Assembly (NCBI RefSeq): GCF_042477335.2
Contig: NC_091253.1
Location: 93,448,501 to 93,512,500, forward strand
Origin: Ovis canadensis
Taxonomy: Eukaryota > Chordata > Mammalia > Artiodactyla > Bovidae
Length of the DNA: 64,000 nt
Direction: 5' to 3'
The position numbers were made by a program, and so were the translations under genes. How positions within the stretch are numbered: position 1 is the first letter of the stretch; the number at the start of each line of letters is the position of its first letter. This document shows positions 22,216-33,500 of this stretch, in pieces. The notes beneath the pieces were generated by a model that made no database searches, had not been told where the DNA came from, and saw nothing but the letters and a program-made list of their open reading frames with translations.

Positions 22216-25170
22216 ATGGCTGTAGTCATCCGTTTACTGGGGCTTCCTTTTATTGCGGGGCCTGTGGATATCCGTCACTTCTTCACGGGATTGACTATTC
22301 CTGATGGAGGAGTGCATATAATTGGAGGGGAAATTGGGGAGGCTTTTATTATTTTTGCAACAGATGAAGATGCAAGACGTGCTGTAAGTCGTTCAGGAGG
22401 GTTTATCAAAGATTCATCTGTAGAGCTCTTTCTTAGTAGTAAAGCAGAAATGCAGAAGACTATAGAAATGAAAAGAACTGACCGCATGGGAAGAGAGAGA
22501 CCAGGATCTGGGGCATCAGGGGTTGGCAGCTTATCTAATTTTGTTGAGGCTATTAAAGAAGAAGGAAGTAATTCTGGATATGGTTCTCCGATTAATCAAG
22601 ATGCTGGGTTTCATACTAACGGTACAGGACATGGTGATTTAAGGCCAAGAAAGACACGGCCATTGACAGCTGAGAATCCTTACTTGTTTCTACGAGGCTT
22701 GCCTTACTTAGTAAATGAAGATGATGTACGTGTCTTTTTCTCTGGTTTATGTGTGGATGGAGTAATTTTTTTAAAGCATCATGATGGCCGAAATAACGGT
22801 GATGCCATAGTAAAATTTGCCTCATGTATTGATGCTTCAGGAGGTCTTAAATGTCATAGAAGTTTTATGGGTTCAAGATTTATTGAAGTAATGCAAGGCT
22901 CAGAAAAACAGTGGATTGATTTTGGAGGTACTTTAATTAAGGAAGGTGACATTTCTATGAGGACAGAAGAACATACATCACCAAGAGGAATTAATGATAG
23001 ACATTTTCGGAAACGATCTCATTCAAAATCTCCCAGAAGAGCATGTTCTCGTTCTCCTCTTGGATTTTATGTTCACTTAAAAAATCTGTCTGTAAGTATT
23101 AACAAAAGAGATTTAAGAAATTTTTTTAGAGATACTGATCTGACAAATGAACAAATTAGGTTTTTATATAAAGATGAAAGAAGAACAAGATATGCCTTTG
23201 TGATGTTCAAGACTCTGAAAGACTATAACACTGCTCTGGGTTTACATAAGACTGTTTTACAATATCGTCCAGTTTATATTGATCCAGTTTCTAGGGAACA
23301 GATGCTGAAGTTCATTGAATGTTATGAAAAGAAAAGACCAGCATCAACAGAGAAAGAGAGACTTGGACAGGTCTCACAAAAACACTCTCAAGAAGGCTAC
23401 TCTGGCCAGAAATTGTGCATATATATAAGAAATTTTCCATTTGATGTTACAAAAGTTGAAGTGCAGAAGTTCTTTGCTGACTTTTCCCTTGCTGAGGATG
23501 ACATTTGCTTGCTTTATGATGACAAAGGAGTTGGTCTAGGAGAAGCGTTGGTGAAATTCAAATCAGAAGAACAGGCCGTGAAAGCTGAACGTTTAAACCG
23601 ACGGAGATTCTTGGGGACAGAGGTGTTGTTAAGGCTCATATCTGAGGCACAAATGCAGGAGTTTGGTGTAAATTTTTCTTCAATGCCTAGTGAAAGAATG
23701 CATGACCATTCACAGTCTTGTGATAGAGATGATCATTCCCATTCGTTTGACTCAAATGATCCACCAGTATACTCAGGTGGCCCTTCGGAAAACTTTAGGC
23801 ATCAGCAAGAGGACTTGAGGCAACTGGACAATTTCAAGCATCCTCAGGGGGATTTCCGACCACCTGATAGACGCCCTCCAGAAGACTTTAGGCATTCCCC
23901 AGAGGACTTCAGGCGGTCCCCGGAAAACTTCAGGCGCCTTCGGGAGGAACACTTCAGGCGACCTCCTGAGGATGACTTCAGGCACTCTCGGGAGGAGGAT
24001 TTCCGGTACCCAAGGGAGGAGGACTGGAGGCGGCCACCTGAGGAGGATTTCAGGCGACCTCCCAAAGAAGACTTCAGGAGACCTCAGGAGGAGGACTGGA
24101 GGCGCCCCCCAGAGGGAGACTTAAGGAGGCCACCTGAGGAGGATTGGAGGCGGCCTCCTGAGGAAGACTTCAGGCGGCTTCCCCCAGGGGAATGGAGGCG
24201 ACAACCTGAGGAAGACTTTAGGCGGCCCCCGGAGGAGGATTTCAGGCGCCCTCCTGAGGAGGACTTCCGGCGACCCCACCAGGAGGACTTCAGGCGGTCT
24301 CCTGAGGAGGATTTCCGAGGTTCTCCCGAGGACTTCAGGCGGCCACCCCCGGAACACTTCCGGCGGCCGCCCCCAGAGCACTTCCGACGGCCCCCCCCAG
24401 ATCACTTCCGTCGGCCGCCCCCGGAGCACTTCCGGCGACCACCTCAGGAGCATTTCCGGCGGCCACCGCAGGAGCATTTCAGGCGGCCATCCCAGGAGCA
24501 TTTTAGACGACCGCCTCAGGAGCTTTTCAGGCGGCCACCCCAGGAACATTTCAGGCGCCCCCGAGAGGAAGATTTTAGGCACCCACAGGATGAAGATTTC
24601 AGGGGCCCTCCGGATGAAGACTTTAGGCACCCTTCTGAAGAGGACTTCAGGAGTTCTCAGGAGGAAGATTTTAGAAGCCCTTCTGATGAGGACTTCAGGC
24701 GGCTCCCGGAGGAAGACCTCAGGGAAGCTCCAGAGGAGGACTCCAGAGTTCCTGACAGTTTTAGACTTCCTGGTGAGGAGTTTAGGAGCCCCCCTGATTT
24801 TAGAAGTCATCGTCCTTTTGTGAATTTTGGTCGCCCAGAAGGTGGCAAATTTGATTTTGGAAAGCGTAATATGGGAAGTTTTCCTGAGGGGAGATTTATG
24901 CCTGATCCAAAATTAAATTGTAATTCAGGTAGAGTAACGCCTATTAAGATAATGAATCTTCCATTTAAAGCTAATGTTAATGAGATTTTAGACTTTTTCC
25001 ATGGTTACAGAATCATACCTGATTCAGTTTCAATACAGTATAATGAGCAAGGATTACCTACAGGGGAAGCCATTGTTGCCATGATAAACTACAATGAAGC
25101 TATGGCTGCTATTAAAGATCTGAATGATAGACCAGTTGGCCCCCGCAAGGTTAAGTTAATTTTGCTCTAG
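22216..25170 (+). CDS. RBM12B: RBM12B, RNA-binding motif protein 12B (984 aa)
   Basis: RBM12B is a nuclear-type RNA-binding protein of the RBM12 family with several RRM domains; its RNA targets are poorly defined. The whole coding region is one exon. An acceptor (ttctgtctgcag) ends at 22187, so the ATG at 22168 lies in the intron. The ATG at 22216 has a good context (AGCATGG) and gives the family N-terminus MAVVIRLLGLPF. Visible domains are RRM1 (about 1-80), RRM2 (155-228), RRM3 (284-357) and RRM4 (400-475). An Arg/Ser patch lies at 265-282 and a C-terminal RRM at 906-984. Residues 545-870 are a proline/arginine/glutamate repeat of 8-9-residue units (FRRPPEEDF type). Length fits the family (I recall about 1000 aa in human). 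No frameshift is seen. It is convergent with CIBAR1, as in other mammals. Confidence 0.97.
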   Translation: MAVVIRLLGLPFIAGPVDIRHFFTGLTIPDGGVHIIGGEIGEAFIIFATDEDARRAVSRSGGFIKDSSVELFLSSKAEMQKTIEMKRTDRMGRERPGSGASGVGSLSNFVEAIKEEGSNSGYGSPINQDAGFHTNGTGHGDLRPRKTRPLTAENPYLFLRGLPYLVNEDDVRVFFSGLCVDGVIFLKHHDGRNNGDAIVKFASCIDASGGLKCHRSFMGSRFIEVMQGSEKQWIDFGGTLIKEGDISMRTEEHTSPRGINDRHFRKRSHSKSPRRACSRSPLGFYVHLKNLSVSINKRDLRNFFRDTDLTNEQIRFLYKDERRTRYAFVMFKTLKDYNTALGLHKTVLQYRPVYIDPVSREQMLKFIECYEKKRPASTEKERLGQVSQKHSQEGYSGQKLCIYIRNFPFDVTKVEVQKFFADFSLAEDDICLLYDDKGVGLGEALVKFKSEEQAVKAERLNRRRFLGTEVLLRLISEAQMQEFGVNFSSMPSERMHDHSQSCDRDDHSHSFDSNDPPVYSGGPSENFRHQQEDLRQLDNFKHPQGDFRPPDRRPPEDFRHSPEDFRRSPENFRRLREEHFRRPPEDDFRHSREEDFRYPREEDWRRPPEEDFRRPPKEDFRRPQEEDWRRPPEGDLRRPPEEDWRRPPEEDFRRLPPGEWRRQPEEDFRRPPEEDFRRPPEEDFRRPHQEDFRRSPEEDFRGSPEDFRRPPPEHFRRPPPEHFRRPPPDHFRRPPPEHFRRPPQEHFRRPPQEHFRRPSQEHFRRPPQELFRRPPQEHFRRPREEDFRHPQDEDFRGPPDEDFRHPSEEDFRSSQEEDFRSPSDEDFRRLPEEDLREAPEEDSRVPDSFRLPGEEFRSPPDFRSHRPFVNFGRPEGGKFDFGKRNMGSFPEGRFMPDPKLNCNSGRVTPIKIMNLPFKANVNEILDFFHGYRIIPDSVSIQYNEQGLPTGEAIVAMINYNEAMAAIKDLNDRPVGPRKVKLILL
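23848..24826 (+). repeat. RBM12B: in-frame coding minisatellite of RBM12B
   Basis: About 40 diverged units of 24-27 bp encode (E/P)(D/E/H)FRRPP-like octa- or nonapeptides. The run from about 24330 to 24560 is the most uniform, with FRRPP-EH units differing mainly at third bases. Unit lengths are multiples of three, so gain or loss of units keeps the frame. The repeat also leaves the antisense strand open for 229 codons, which is a composition effect. Confidence 0.92.
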
Positions 25171-25775
25171 AGAGCATTTCTAAATTCGTAATTATCTCCC
25201 CACAGTATTGATGCAGTAAAATGCATTTTAAGTGTTTATTTTTAATTATCTAATGAAAAGAAACATTTTAATTTTGACCTGTGAACAGAAGAAATGTAAA
25301 TAGTAGAATGTGAATCTGGTTTTCTTTTGCTTGCAAATTGCCATTCACTTTTTCTAACTTAAAAATATATATGCTTTTTTTTGATGGGGGTGGGTTGGGG
25401 TGGGGGGAGAACTAATTCCCTGAGTGCAGTAATTTTTGTTGATGTCATGGGTAAATGTCAAGACTTGTATAAAGTAGAAAACTGTGTTTGGGGAAGACAA
25501 GTTTTATGTTTACTTTTGTTTCCATTCTGTAGTCTACATCTCTACTCCAATTGTATAAGGAAATGGTCAGTGACTGATTGTTCAGGGTTAGCATTTTTAT
25601 TGCTAACTGCCTGCAGAATTAATGCCCTCTTCCTTGTCTGAGATATTACTGTGTTAAGCCTCTCCTTAATCATAAATAGTTCAAAATTGACAGACTGTGA
25701 ACTTGAAGTTTACTTATGTAAAAGGCTTAGGAAATTAAAAGTTTTTATAAAAATAAAAAAATTGCAACTGAATAG
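25171..25775 (+). other. RBM12B: RBM12B 3' UTR (proximal part)
   Basis: Follows the TAG stop. The first AATAAA is at 25752-25757, with T/G-rich sequence ('ttgtattgtat') some 30-40 bp later, so a cleavage site near 25775 is plausible. Longer 3' ends cannot be excluded. Confidence 0.5.
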
Positions 25776-25796
25776 ATGAACTAATTAACTTGTATT

Positions 25797-25797
25797 G

Positions 25798-25823
<26 letters not shown>
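25797..25823. repeat. (TA)n microsatellite
   Basis: About 13 TA units just beyond the proposed RBM12B polyadenylation site. Confidence 0.95.
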
Positions 25824-25828
<5 letters not shown>

Positions 25829-26239
25829 ATTACAGCTTTTTTTGTGAAGGTTTTCAACAGCTATATTAAATAATATGACAGGAGGGACCAGACATTCTAT
25901 AATAGTATATGAGTTCTTTGTGTAGTTCTGTGGTTTATTCCAACATCTCATCAACCAGACTGATAAGATTTACTCAGTACTTAAAAGACAAGTAATTATA
26001 GGTACAAGGGGACCTTCAGGTTCTTCTTGGGAAGAATCTGATAAATGGACAGTTTGTTTATAGGAAGAATTTACTGATGATTTATATAACTTGTGGCTAT
26101 TTATTCTTAATTTCTAAACTTTTTTTATCTGAAGACTCAATGGCTAAATATAACAAGAATTCTGTGAGACTTAATTTTTACTTCTTTGATATTTGACACT
26201 AGAGATTTTACAAATACTGGATTTGATTTTTCATACCAT

Positions 26240-26440
26240 AATAATAATGCTAACATCGGGCACTTTCTATGTCCTAGGCAGTGTAAGTGCTTTACATGCA
26301 TAATGTCAATATGCCCTAAGAGGCTTACAAATATATATTTCACAAATGAGATAAATTCAGAGTTTAAGTAACTTGCCTAAAGTCATAGTTGTAAATCATG
26401 AAGCCAATTTCAACCCTGACAGACTTACTCACTCCAGTTC
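26240..26440. repeat. MIR SINE relic
   Basis: Diverged MIR: 'gggcactttctatgtcctaggca', 'cttacaaatgagataa'-like central part and 'aagtaacttgcctaaagtca'. Confidence 0.7.
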
Positions 26441-26507
26441 ATGCTCTTAATACTTTGGCCTACCAACTTTGTTAAATGGTAGTTTTTAATTTTAGTAAGA
26501 CCATGCT

Positions 26508-26708
26508 GGGCTTTCTTGGTGGCTCAATGGTAAAGAACCCACTTGCCAATGCAGGAGAAATGGGTTCAGGGTGTGGGTCCAGAAGATTCCCTCGAGAAGG
26601 AAATGGCAACCTACTCCAGGATTCTTGCTTGGGAAATCCCATGGACAGAGGAACCTGGCAGGCTACATCCATGGGGTCACAAAAGAATCTGACACGACTT
26701 AGCAACTA
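26508..26708 (+). repeat. Bov-tA SINE
   Basis: Plus-strand Bov-tA from 'gggctttcttggtggctca' to 'gacacgacttagcaact'. Confidence 0.92.
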
Positions 26709-28167
26709 AAGAAGACCAGGCTAAAAATATTTTCAAAAGAGGAAAGGATATTTTCTTATCTCCATCGTTGCTTTAAAAATAGCATTAAAAAAAATAAAAT
26801 TAATATGCCCAAACATTGTGAATAAAAGACTAATGAGAAGTTACTACATATCCAGGGATTCTCTATGAGACAGACAGTATATACTGGCTTCTAATTTACA
26901 ATTGTTCATTTTATCTAACATGATTTGATTTTGATTGGTCTTTTATAATTTATATAAAACAGTTGATTTCCCTCAATTTTGTGATACTTCCCCACACTGA
27001 GCAAATAAAATTTGAATTTATATACAGTAGTTGGGAGGGTATTGTAGAATACTTTTTAGTATTTAGCCATTTAGTACTGCAGTACTCATCTTCAGTGATT
27101 TAAAGAAGTCTAAGAAAAACTTAACAAGTTTCTGTGTTTTTAATTATGTTGAACATCCTACTTGCAATAAAATGAATTAATTGGTAAATCTGGTTCAAAA
27201 AAGCACATCAATATGGCACTTGAAACTAGTAAGCTCACAAGCTAGGAAAATGACAAAAGGAAGAAAATATTTTTTAAGTGCTCAGAGATTGTATGGCTTA
27301 TTTGATCAATCTGAGAAGTGTATTGGAAAACCTAAAAATGCTTCTCAAATAAATACATATAAATAAATGAAAGCTATGATGAAGCTTAAGGTGAAGTATA
27401 ACTTAATATGGAACTGCTTCTCAGTCTAGGCTAGGGTGGAATGGTGGTGGTAATTAAAAGGCTAACAATAAGCACAGGCTTTGTATTTTGATGGTAAAAT
27501 TATTGATTGATAAGAATTCTACTCCATGATCTTCAGTTTAGTATATTTTTTAACTGGCTTCTACTGCTTGGGAGCCATTTCTGCACATCTGTTCACAACT
27601 TTACCTTCAGTGACATGTTGGTAATTTGAATTGGCCATGGTAGGAGTATTTACACCATGGAAACTGGTAAGTGCAGAGTTATCAGGGTGTCTTCCACCCC
27701 AGTGAGCCAGTTTACCAACACACCACCAATTTCAAACATGTAAAAGAGAACAGTGCACTAAATCCTCAACCCATTGCCCAGCTTCAATGATTATCTCACA
27801 GCCAGTTGTGTTTCCTCTTCTAGAATTACTAGGTATTATAGTGGCATATCGGTTATCAAGTTTAATACCCAGTGGCATTTTAGTTATCTTAAAGCCAAAT
27901 ATTTTTGATTTGAGGCATGTGAAAAATACAGATCATGCCTAGAAAGTAAGCTTAATCTCATAATCAAGAGATAGTAAGACTCCTTAGGAGTGCACACTTA
28001 CACACTTACTGACAATACTGTCATGAGCATTGGCTCTTGGTCCATGTATCACCTACTAAGCAGTGACCCTATCACCTCCATCTCTGCATTAAATGTTAAC
28101 TAATATTTAGTGAACTGTAATAGGTACTATATGATCTTTATATACGAATTAACTATATAGTTCCAAT

Positions 28168-28446
28168 CGGAGAAGGTGATGGCATCCCACTCCAGTACTC
28201 TTGCCTGGAAAATCCCATGGACAGAGGAGCCTGGTAGGCTCCAGTCCATGGGGTCTCGAAGAGTCAGACACGACTGAGCAACCTCACTTTCACTTTACAC
28301 TTTCATGCATTGGAGAAGGAAATGGCAACCCACTCCAGTGTTCTTGCCTGGAGAATCCCAGGGACGGCGGAGCCTGGTGGGCTGCCGTCTATGGGGTCGC
28401 ACAGAGTCGGATATGACTGCAGCGACTTAGCGGCGGCAGCAGCAGC
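28168..28446 (+). repeat. Bov-A2 SINE (dimer), young
   Basis: A complete Bov-A2 dimer with a GGCGGCAGCAGCAGC end. The 13-bp target-site duplication ATATAGTTCCAAT at 28155-28167 and 28447-28459 is perfect, and many CpGs survive, so the insertion is recent. Confidence 0.97.
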
Positions 28447-28654
28447 ATATAGTTCCAATAACCCTAATATACCTATTTTGGAGACAAATGGAAGCCTATA
28501 GCCAACTAACTAGTCATAGTAGTTGCCTGTCTTTTTATAAGGAAGCTAAAAAGAGGTTTTTATATTTTAAAATATGGTTACCTAAGTATCTATGTAATAA
28601 CCTTGATTTTGTCCCAGCTCACAAATTGTAGAAATAGTTACTTTATAACCCTTT

Positions 28655-28864
28655 TAAGACTTTACCTTGTAGCTTTAGTGATAAAGAACCTGCCTGTGAA
28701 TGTAGGAGATACGGGTTCGATCCCTGGGCCACGCAGATTCCTTGGAGAAGGAAATGGCAATCCGTTCCAGTATTCTTGGCCTGGGAAATCCCATGGACAG
28801 AGAGCCCTGGTGGGCTACAGTCCATGAGTCACAAACACTGGACACAACTTAGCGACTAAACAGC
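28655..28864 (+). repeat. Bov-tA SINE
   Basis: Plus-strand Bov-tA with an altered head ('ttgtagctttagtgataaag'). Flanked by AACCCTTT at 28647-28654 and 28865-28872. Confidence 0.92.
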
Positions 28865-29179
28865 AACCCTTTCAGGTTGGCCAACCTATTGCTGGCCTAA
28901 AAATTAATTATACAGTTAAAGTATTACATGTAATAGTCCTTTTGTCCTTACAATATTTTTTTAAACAGAGCATACATTTTATATCATAATTTGGTCGCTT
29001 TAAATATCAGGCACTATTTTAATTTTACAAATAGGGCAACTGATGCTCAAGTGAGTTGTGATCATAATCTGCAAGAGACATACTACAACCTTGTTTTTTT
29101 CCCCTAGCCACAATACCAAGATTAAATACTGAGAAAATGCAATGACATCCTCAGTTTTTTATGAATGTGAATTATTTGT

Positions 29180-29396
29180 GCATGCTGTGTGCTAAGTCAC
29201 TTTAGTTGTGTCTGACTCTGTGATGCTGTGGACTGTAGCCCTTCAGGCTTCTCTGTCCATGGGGTTCTCCAGGCAGGAATACTCAAGTGGGTTGCCATTC
29301 CCTTCTCCAGGACATCTTCCCAACCCAGGGATCAAACCAACCTCTCTTACATCTCCTGCATTGGCAGGTGGGTTCTTTACCACTAACACCACATGG
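29180..29396 (-). repeat. Bov-tA SINE
   Basis: Minus-strand Bov-tA: on + it reads 'gtgctaagtcactttagttg ... ggtgggttctttaccact'. Confidence 0.92.
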
Positions 29397-30498
29397 GATA
29401 TTTACAGTTTTAAAATGTTTTGAATATTTTATTAAGTATCACTTAGGACTATTTTCTGGAAGCAATGCTTTGTTAAGAAAAGACCATGAATAACCAGTCA
29501 AAAAAGCATTCTAGAAAAGTATTTTTCTGTTATGAACAACTGCTTTTTGTGGTAATCCCAGATAATATCAATTTCCTATTTTTTATATGCCAGACTTGGA
29601 TCTATGAAATAATGAGTACAGTTCTCCATCCAAAGAAATAAAAGCATCAGGTAATACTGAAAGGCTCTGATTAAATTGTTTTCTATTTTCAGGAAAGAGA
29701 GTGATTGTGTACTCTTACTGATTATATGGTAGGCTGATAAAATATATAATTTTTTTACTGATTTATGATTTGCTATATTTTTTAAGGGAAACATTCCACC
29801 AAATTCTAGCTTTTCAAAAGTTGTGGTGCCAAAAAATATACAGTGCTTTAGTTTGACAGTGGTTTTGTTTTAAAACCAGAATCAAGCTGAAAATAGCTTT
29901 TTAAAGCTAAAATTTGTGCTTATGTATAGTTGTAAAACACTGATAGTGCCCTATTACTATTTTTTGAGAGTGACTATAATACTCTTGTTGATAAGTAAAT
30001 TTATATACTGAAGAATGAAACTTAAGGTTGTAGTAAAAGTGAGAAAAAGAAAAAGAACACTTGTCTTTTTGATGAAAGCTTTATGGAATAAAATTTGTAT
30101 TTAATCAGAATGACTACCTAGGACCCTTTTCTGATGTTGAAAGTATGGTGTCTTAATCTAAAGGAAGTAAGTGGAATTGTTTAATCTGTTTTTGTTATTT
30201 ACCTACTACAACCAACTAGGTTAGTGTATTTGAAATACTTTGGAAATACATTGTTTTTAAAAAACAATGGAACCTATAAAAGAGAGTATGATGCTAGATA
30301 GAAATGTTGAAATGACTCATGTTTTTTAAAACTTCCATTTTTGGTTGGCATAAATTTCCTTTAATATTTCTGCATTTCCAATAGGATTTAATTTTGAGGT
30401 TTAACGTATCAAGCCAGTATTATGTTTTGCAGTTTTAGTAATTCTGGATTCCAGGTCATTTAAGATGAAAATGGAAATGCAAAATTTACTTAAGAAAT

Positions 30499-30588
30499 TT
30501 AATTTTCTTCTTCTGTAACATCTAAGTCTTCATCCTCTTCATCATCATCTTCTGTTTGCTGATCCTTTCTTAGTCGACAGGTCAATAC
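30499..30588 (-). CDS. CIBAR1: CIBAR1 exon 8 (last coding exon)
   Basis: Acceptor 'cttttaacag|GTATTG' (minus strand). Encodes VLTCRLRKDQQ, then an acidic stretch TEDDDEEDEDLDVTEEEN and a TAA at 30501-30499. The codons TTT CTT AAG TAA, which end the human frame as I recall it, are still present just beyond the stop (30497-30486) but out of reach. Confidence 0.93.
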   Translation of the reverse strand, partial: VLTCRLRKDQQTEDDDEEDEDLDVTEEEN

Positions 30589-33500
30589 CTGTTAAAAGTT
30601 AACGTGTTTTAAAAATCACTAACTTGAAAATATTTTTACATGCCTGGTATTTTTTTTATGCCCTGATAGATAGATAAGGGTACACAGAACAAATATCAGA
30701 AAAATGTCCATAAATAATAATCTTTAGTAATGAAAATTCTAAATTATGAATTGTCCTTAAAGGTTTGAAAACAATCACAAAATTTCTTCATTCATGTTAT
30801 TTTTTTTTGGAGAGGTGTGAAATTAGCCATTTGAACTCCAGTTGGATATCAGTACTTTGATAATATACTTCCAGAGAAAAGTAAAGTACATTATAAATAT
30901 TAAAGATATTTAAAGTTAAATAATTCTTAGGTCACAAAAACATGAGACTCCTCAAAGGGATGGCAGAACACAAGGATATTTCAACTAGGCAAAAATATTA
31001 AACTTTGAACATAGTGTGATTTAAAATTAATGAGATGAGAATCTGAATTCATGACTTGGCTTTCATTTCTGACTGTTGCCACTTGGGTCATCCTGCTTCA
31101 CACTTTTCAGAGGGTGACTATGTCTCCCAGGTGACATCTGCAATGTCTGGAGACACCTAATTGTCACGACTGGGGGAGCGTAAGGGCATTACTGAGCTCC
31201 TGTGGGTAGAGGCTGGGAATGCTGCTCAGCATCTGTACAATGTACAGAACAAGACCTCTCACCACCCGCCCCCCGCCCCCTGCCCCAAATCATCTGGCTC
31301 AAAGTTACCAGTGCTGAGGTTGAGAAACCTTGGCATTACGTAGTCTAAAGTGTTACACAGATCTTGGCTAAGTTAGGTGATACTATTAGCTCTAAATAGT
31401 CAAAATTCTCTATGTACTATATACTATAGATTTATGGAATTAATGTGCAAGGCACTTAGTACTGGAATAATCAAAGTATAATTTGGTTAGGGGGAGAGAT
31501 GTGTAAGTTAAAAGCAGTAAATAAGTGCTTAGAAGATAAAAACAACATACTAGGTCACATACAACTGAATGCTCAATTTTAAATTCTGAAGGCTAGATAT
31601 GGAAAAGATCATAGCTTTCTAAATCAGAAGTTGGCAAGCTAAAGCCCAGTTTGTCTGGTTTCTATAAATAAAGTTTTATGACAACATGTTGATTTGTTAA
31701 TGTATTGTTTGTGGCTGCTCTTGGTTGGGGCAGAGACTACGTGGTTCACATAACCTGGTATTTTCTCTGTGGCCCCTGAGGAAAAAGAGGATATCTCCTA
31801 CTCTAGACACTAGGTACCTCCGGTTTTCAGGATATAGAAGAAAAGAGAAAACTGATGCTTTACCTAAGGATACATGCTTCTGGATCTATGATAACATTCA
31901 GCAAAGGTCCTTTTTAGGTATAATTTCCAGTAAGCCATGCTGCTGCTGCTGCTAAGCCATGCTAGTGGGATTCAAATCCTAGGCAGTTTGATTTCAGAAT
32001 CTGTGATCTTCACATTCTATCACTGAACAAATGTAAATTAGCACTCTGTCCCTTCTACCTCTGCTCCCAAATGTTCTGCTTCAGAGAGTCATGTCTTTCA
32101 GATAATAAAAGAAATATCAATAATAGAGCAGAACCTAGTGCAGTTTTACATCATTTTATATAGAAGAGGGGAAGAGCAGGTTATTCAAAATCCAATGATT
32201 TAAGGGAAACATTTTTAATACTGAACAATTCAAAAGGCAGTAGCTTATATTCCTTAAAATTACGGTTTCTAGCTCACCTGTCCTGTTCCAGATACACACT
32301 TAGCAGACAATGATCTTTGAAGAGGTGACTTCGAATTTGCTCTTACGATATCTAAACGGGATGAGTAATCTTGCGGATACAGAGAATGTCGGAAAACCTG
32401 TTGCAATGATAAAAAAATGTTATAAATTAGATACTAAACTGGAAATCTATAAAGTCATGTTCCCTTTAGTTCAGAATTTGTTTAAGCAACTCTGCTCCCC
32501 CACCCTTGCCCCGGGGACATTATTTATTTAATTTATTGTAAATTTAAAAAATATTTTACGTTGAAAAGATGTAAGCTAAAAAATTCTACTGAACCATGTA
32601 AAATGATGATGGGTCCTGAAACAGTCACTTAAGAGATTTTACTTGTGAAACGTGAAAAGTTCCTACCTTCAAAGAGCATGCAAGCCAGTGAGACAATAAG
32701 TCACACCTTTGATTCTTTCTGTTCTGCCTATCCTCAACTCAACAGTTTAAATTCACTACAGTGCTGTCCCAGTATATCACAGAAGAGTAAATGGAGCCAT
32801 TCTATGAAATTCCAATCTCAGTAGCATCTGGAATGTCATTGCTTGTCAGTTCTTTTTCCTGAAAGTAGTAGTTCCAACTATTACTGCACTCTTAAGCTTC
32901 CTTATCTTTTATACCACTTTGTAACGTAAAACAGGCAAGTCTATCAAATGTGAATTTCTTCATATTCATTTTCCCCTCAACTCTTCATGCTATCGTTTTG
33001 CTTTTTTAAAGCAAGTGTGATTATGATTCCCCACAGTGCATTTTCCCCTTAGCCAAAACTTCAACAAACAAAAGCTTGCTCTTTTTTCTGCCTTTTTTAA
33101 ACATTAAAGAAGTACAGCATATAAAAGCAATCAAGGGATGAAACTTAACGAAAGAGGTAAGACTTGTGTTTTAGGGCAATTCAGGTATATTGATAATTAG
33201 GTTATTAATAGTTTTACTGAAGACCCAATTATATTTTGGTGCTAGACATGGACCCTGCCATCCTGGTATGATATCAAAAGTGGATGACTGAAGTCACTGG
33301 TATTTGGAAGAAATACATGTTTGTTAAAACAACATTCTTTGGATTTTCTAGCAAAGATTAAAGTGGGAAATGGAAGATAATATACCACCCTTGGGATAAA
33401 AGTCTAAACCAGTTAAATATTAATCTATTGCAAAAGAACATATTTATAGGAATATTTATTGGCAATACTGCATTTTCCAATACATGGTCCAAGATCTTTT

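Larger units (their letters stand above)
25830..30498. other. intergenic region between convergent RBM12B and CIBAR1
   Basis: AT-rich DNA into which the 3' UTRs of both genes may extend. Recognisable content is the MIR relic and the SINEs listed separately. On the minus strand AATAAA occurs at 29428-29433 and ATTAAA at 30360-30365 and 30387-30392, any of which could end CIBAR1. No gene is seen. Confidence 0.5.
30589..32277 (-). other. CIBAR1 intron 7
   Basis: Holds a MER5A relic and another old repeat (listed). A short (CTG)n of five units lies at about 31941-31955. Nothing else is recognised. Confidence 0.6.

Noticed and set aside
24121-24810. 229-codon ORF on the minus strand inside RBM12B
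   Set aside because: It mirrors the coding minisatellite, whose GC-rich periodic units lack stops on the opposite strand. No promoter or family resemblance.
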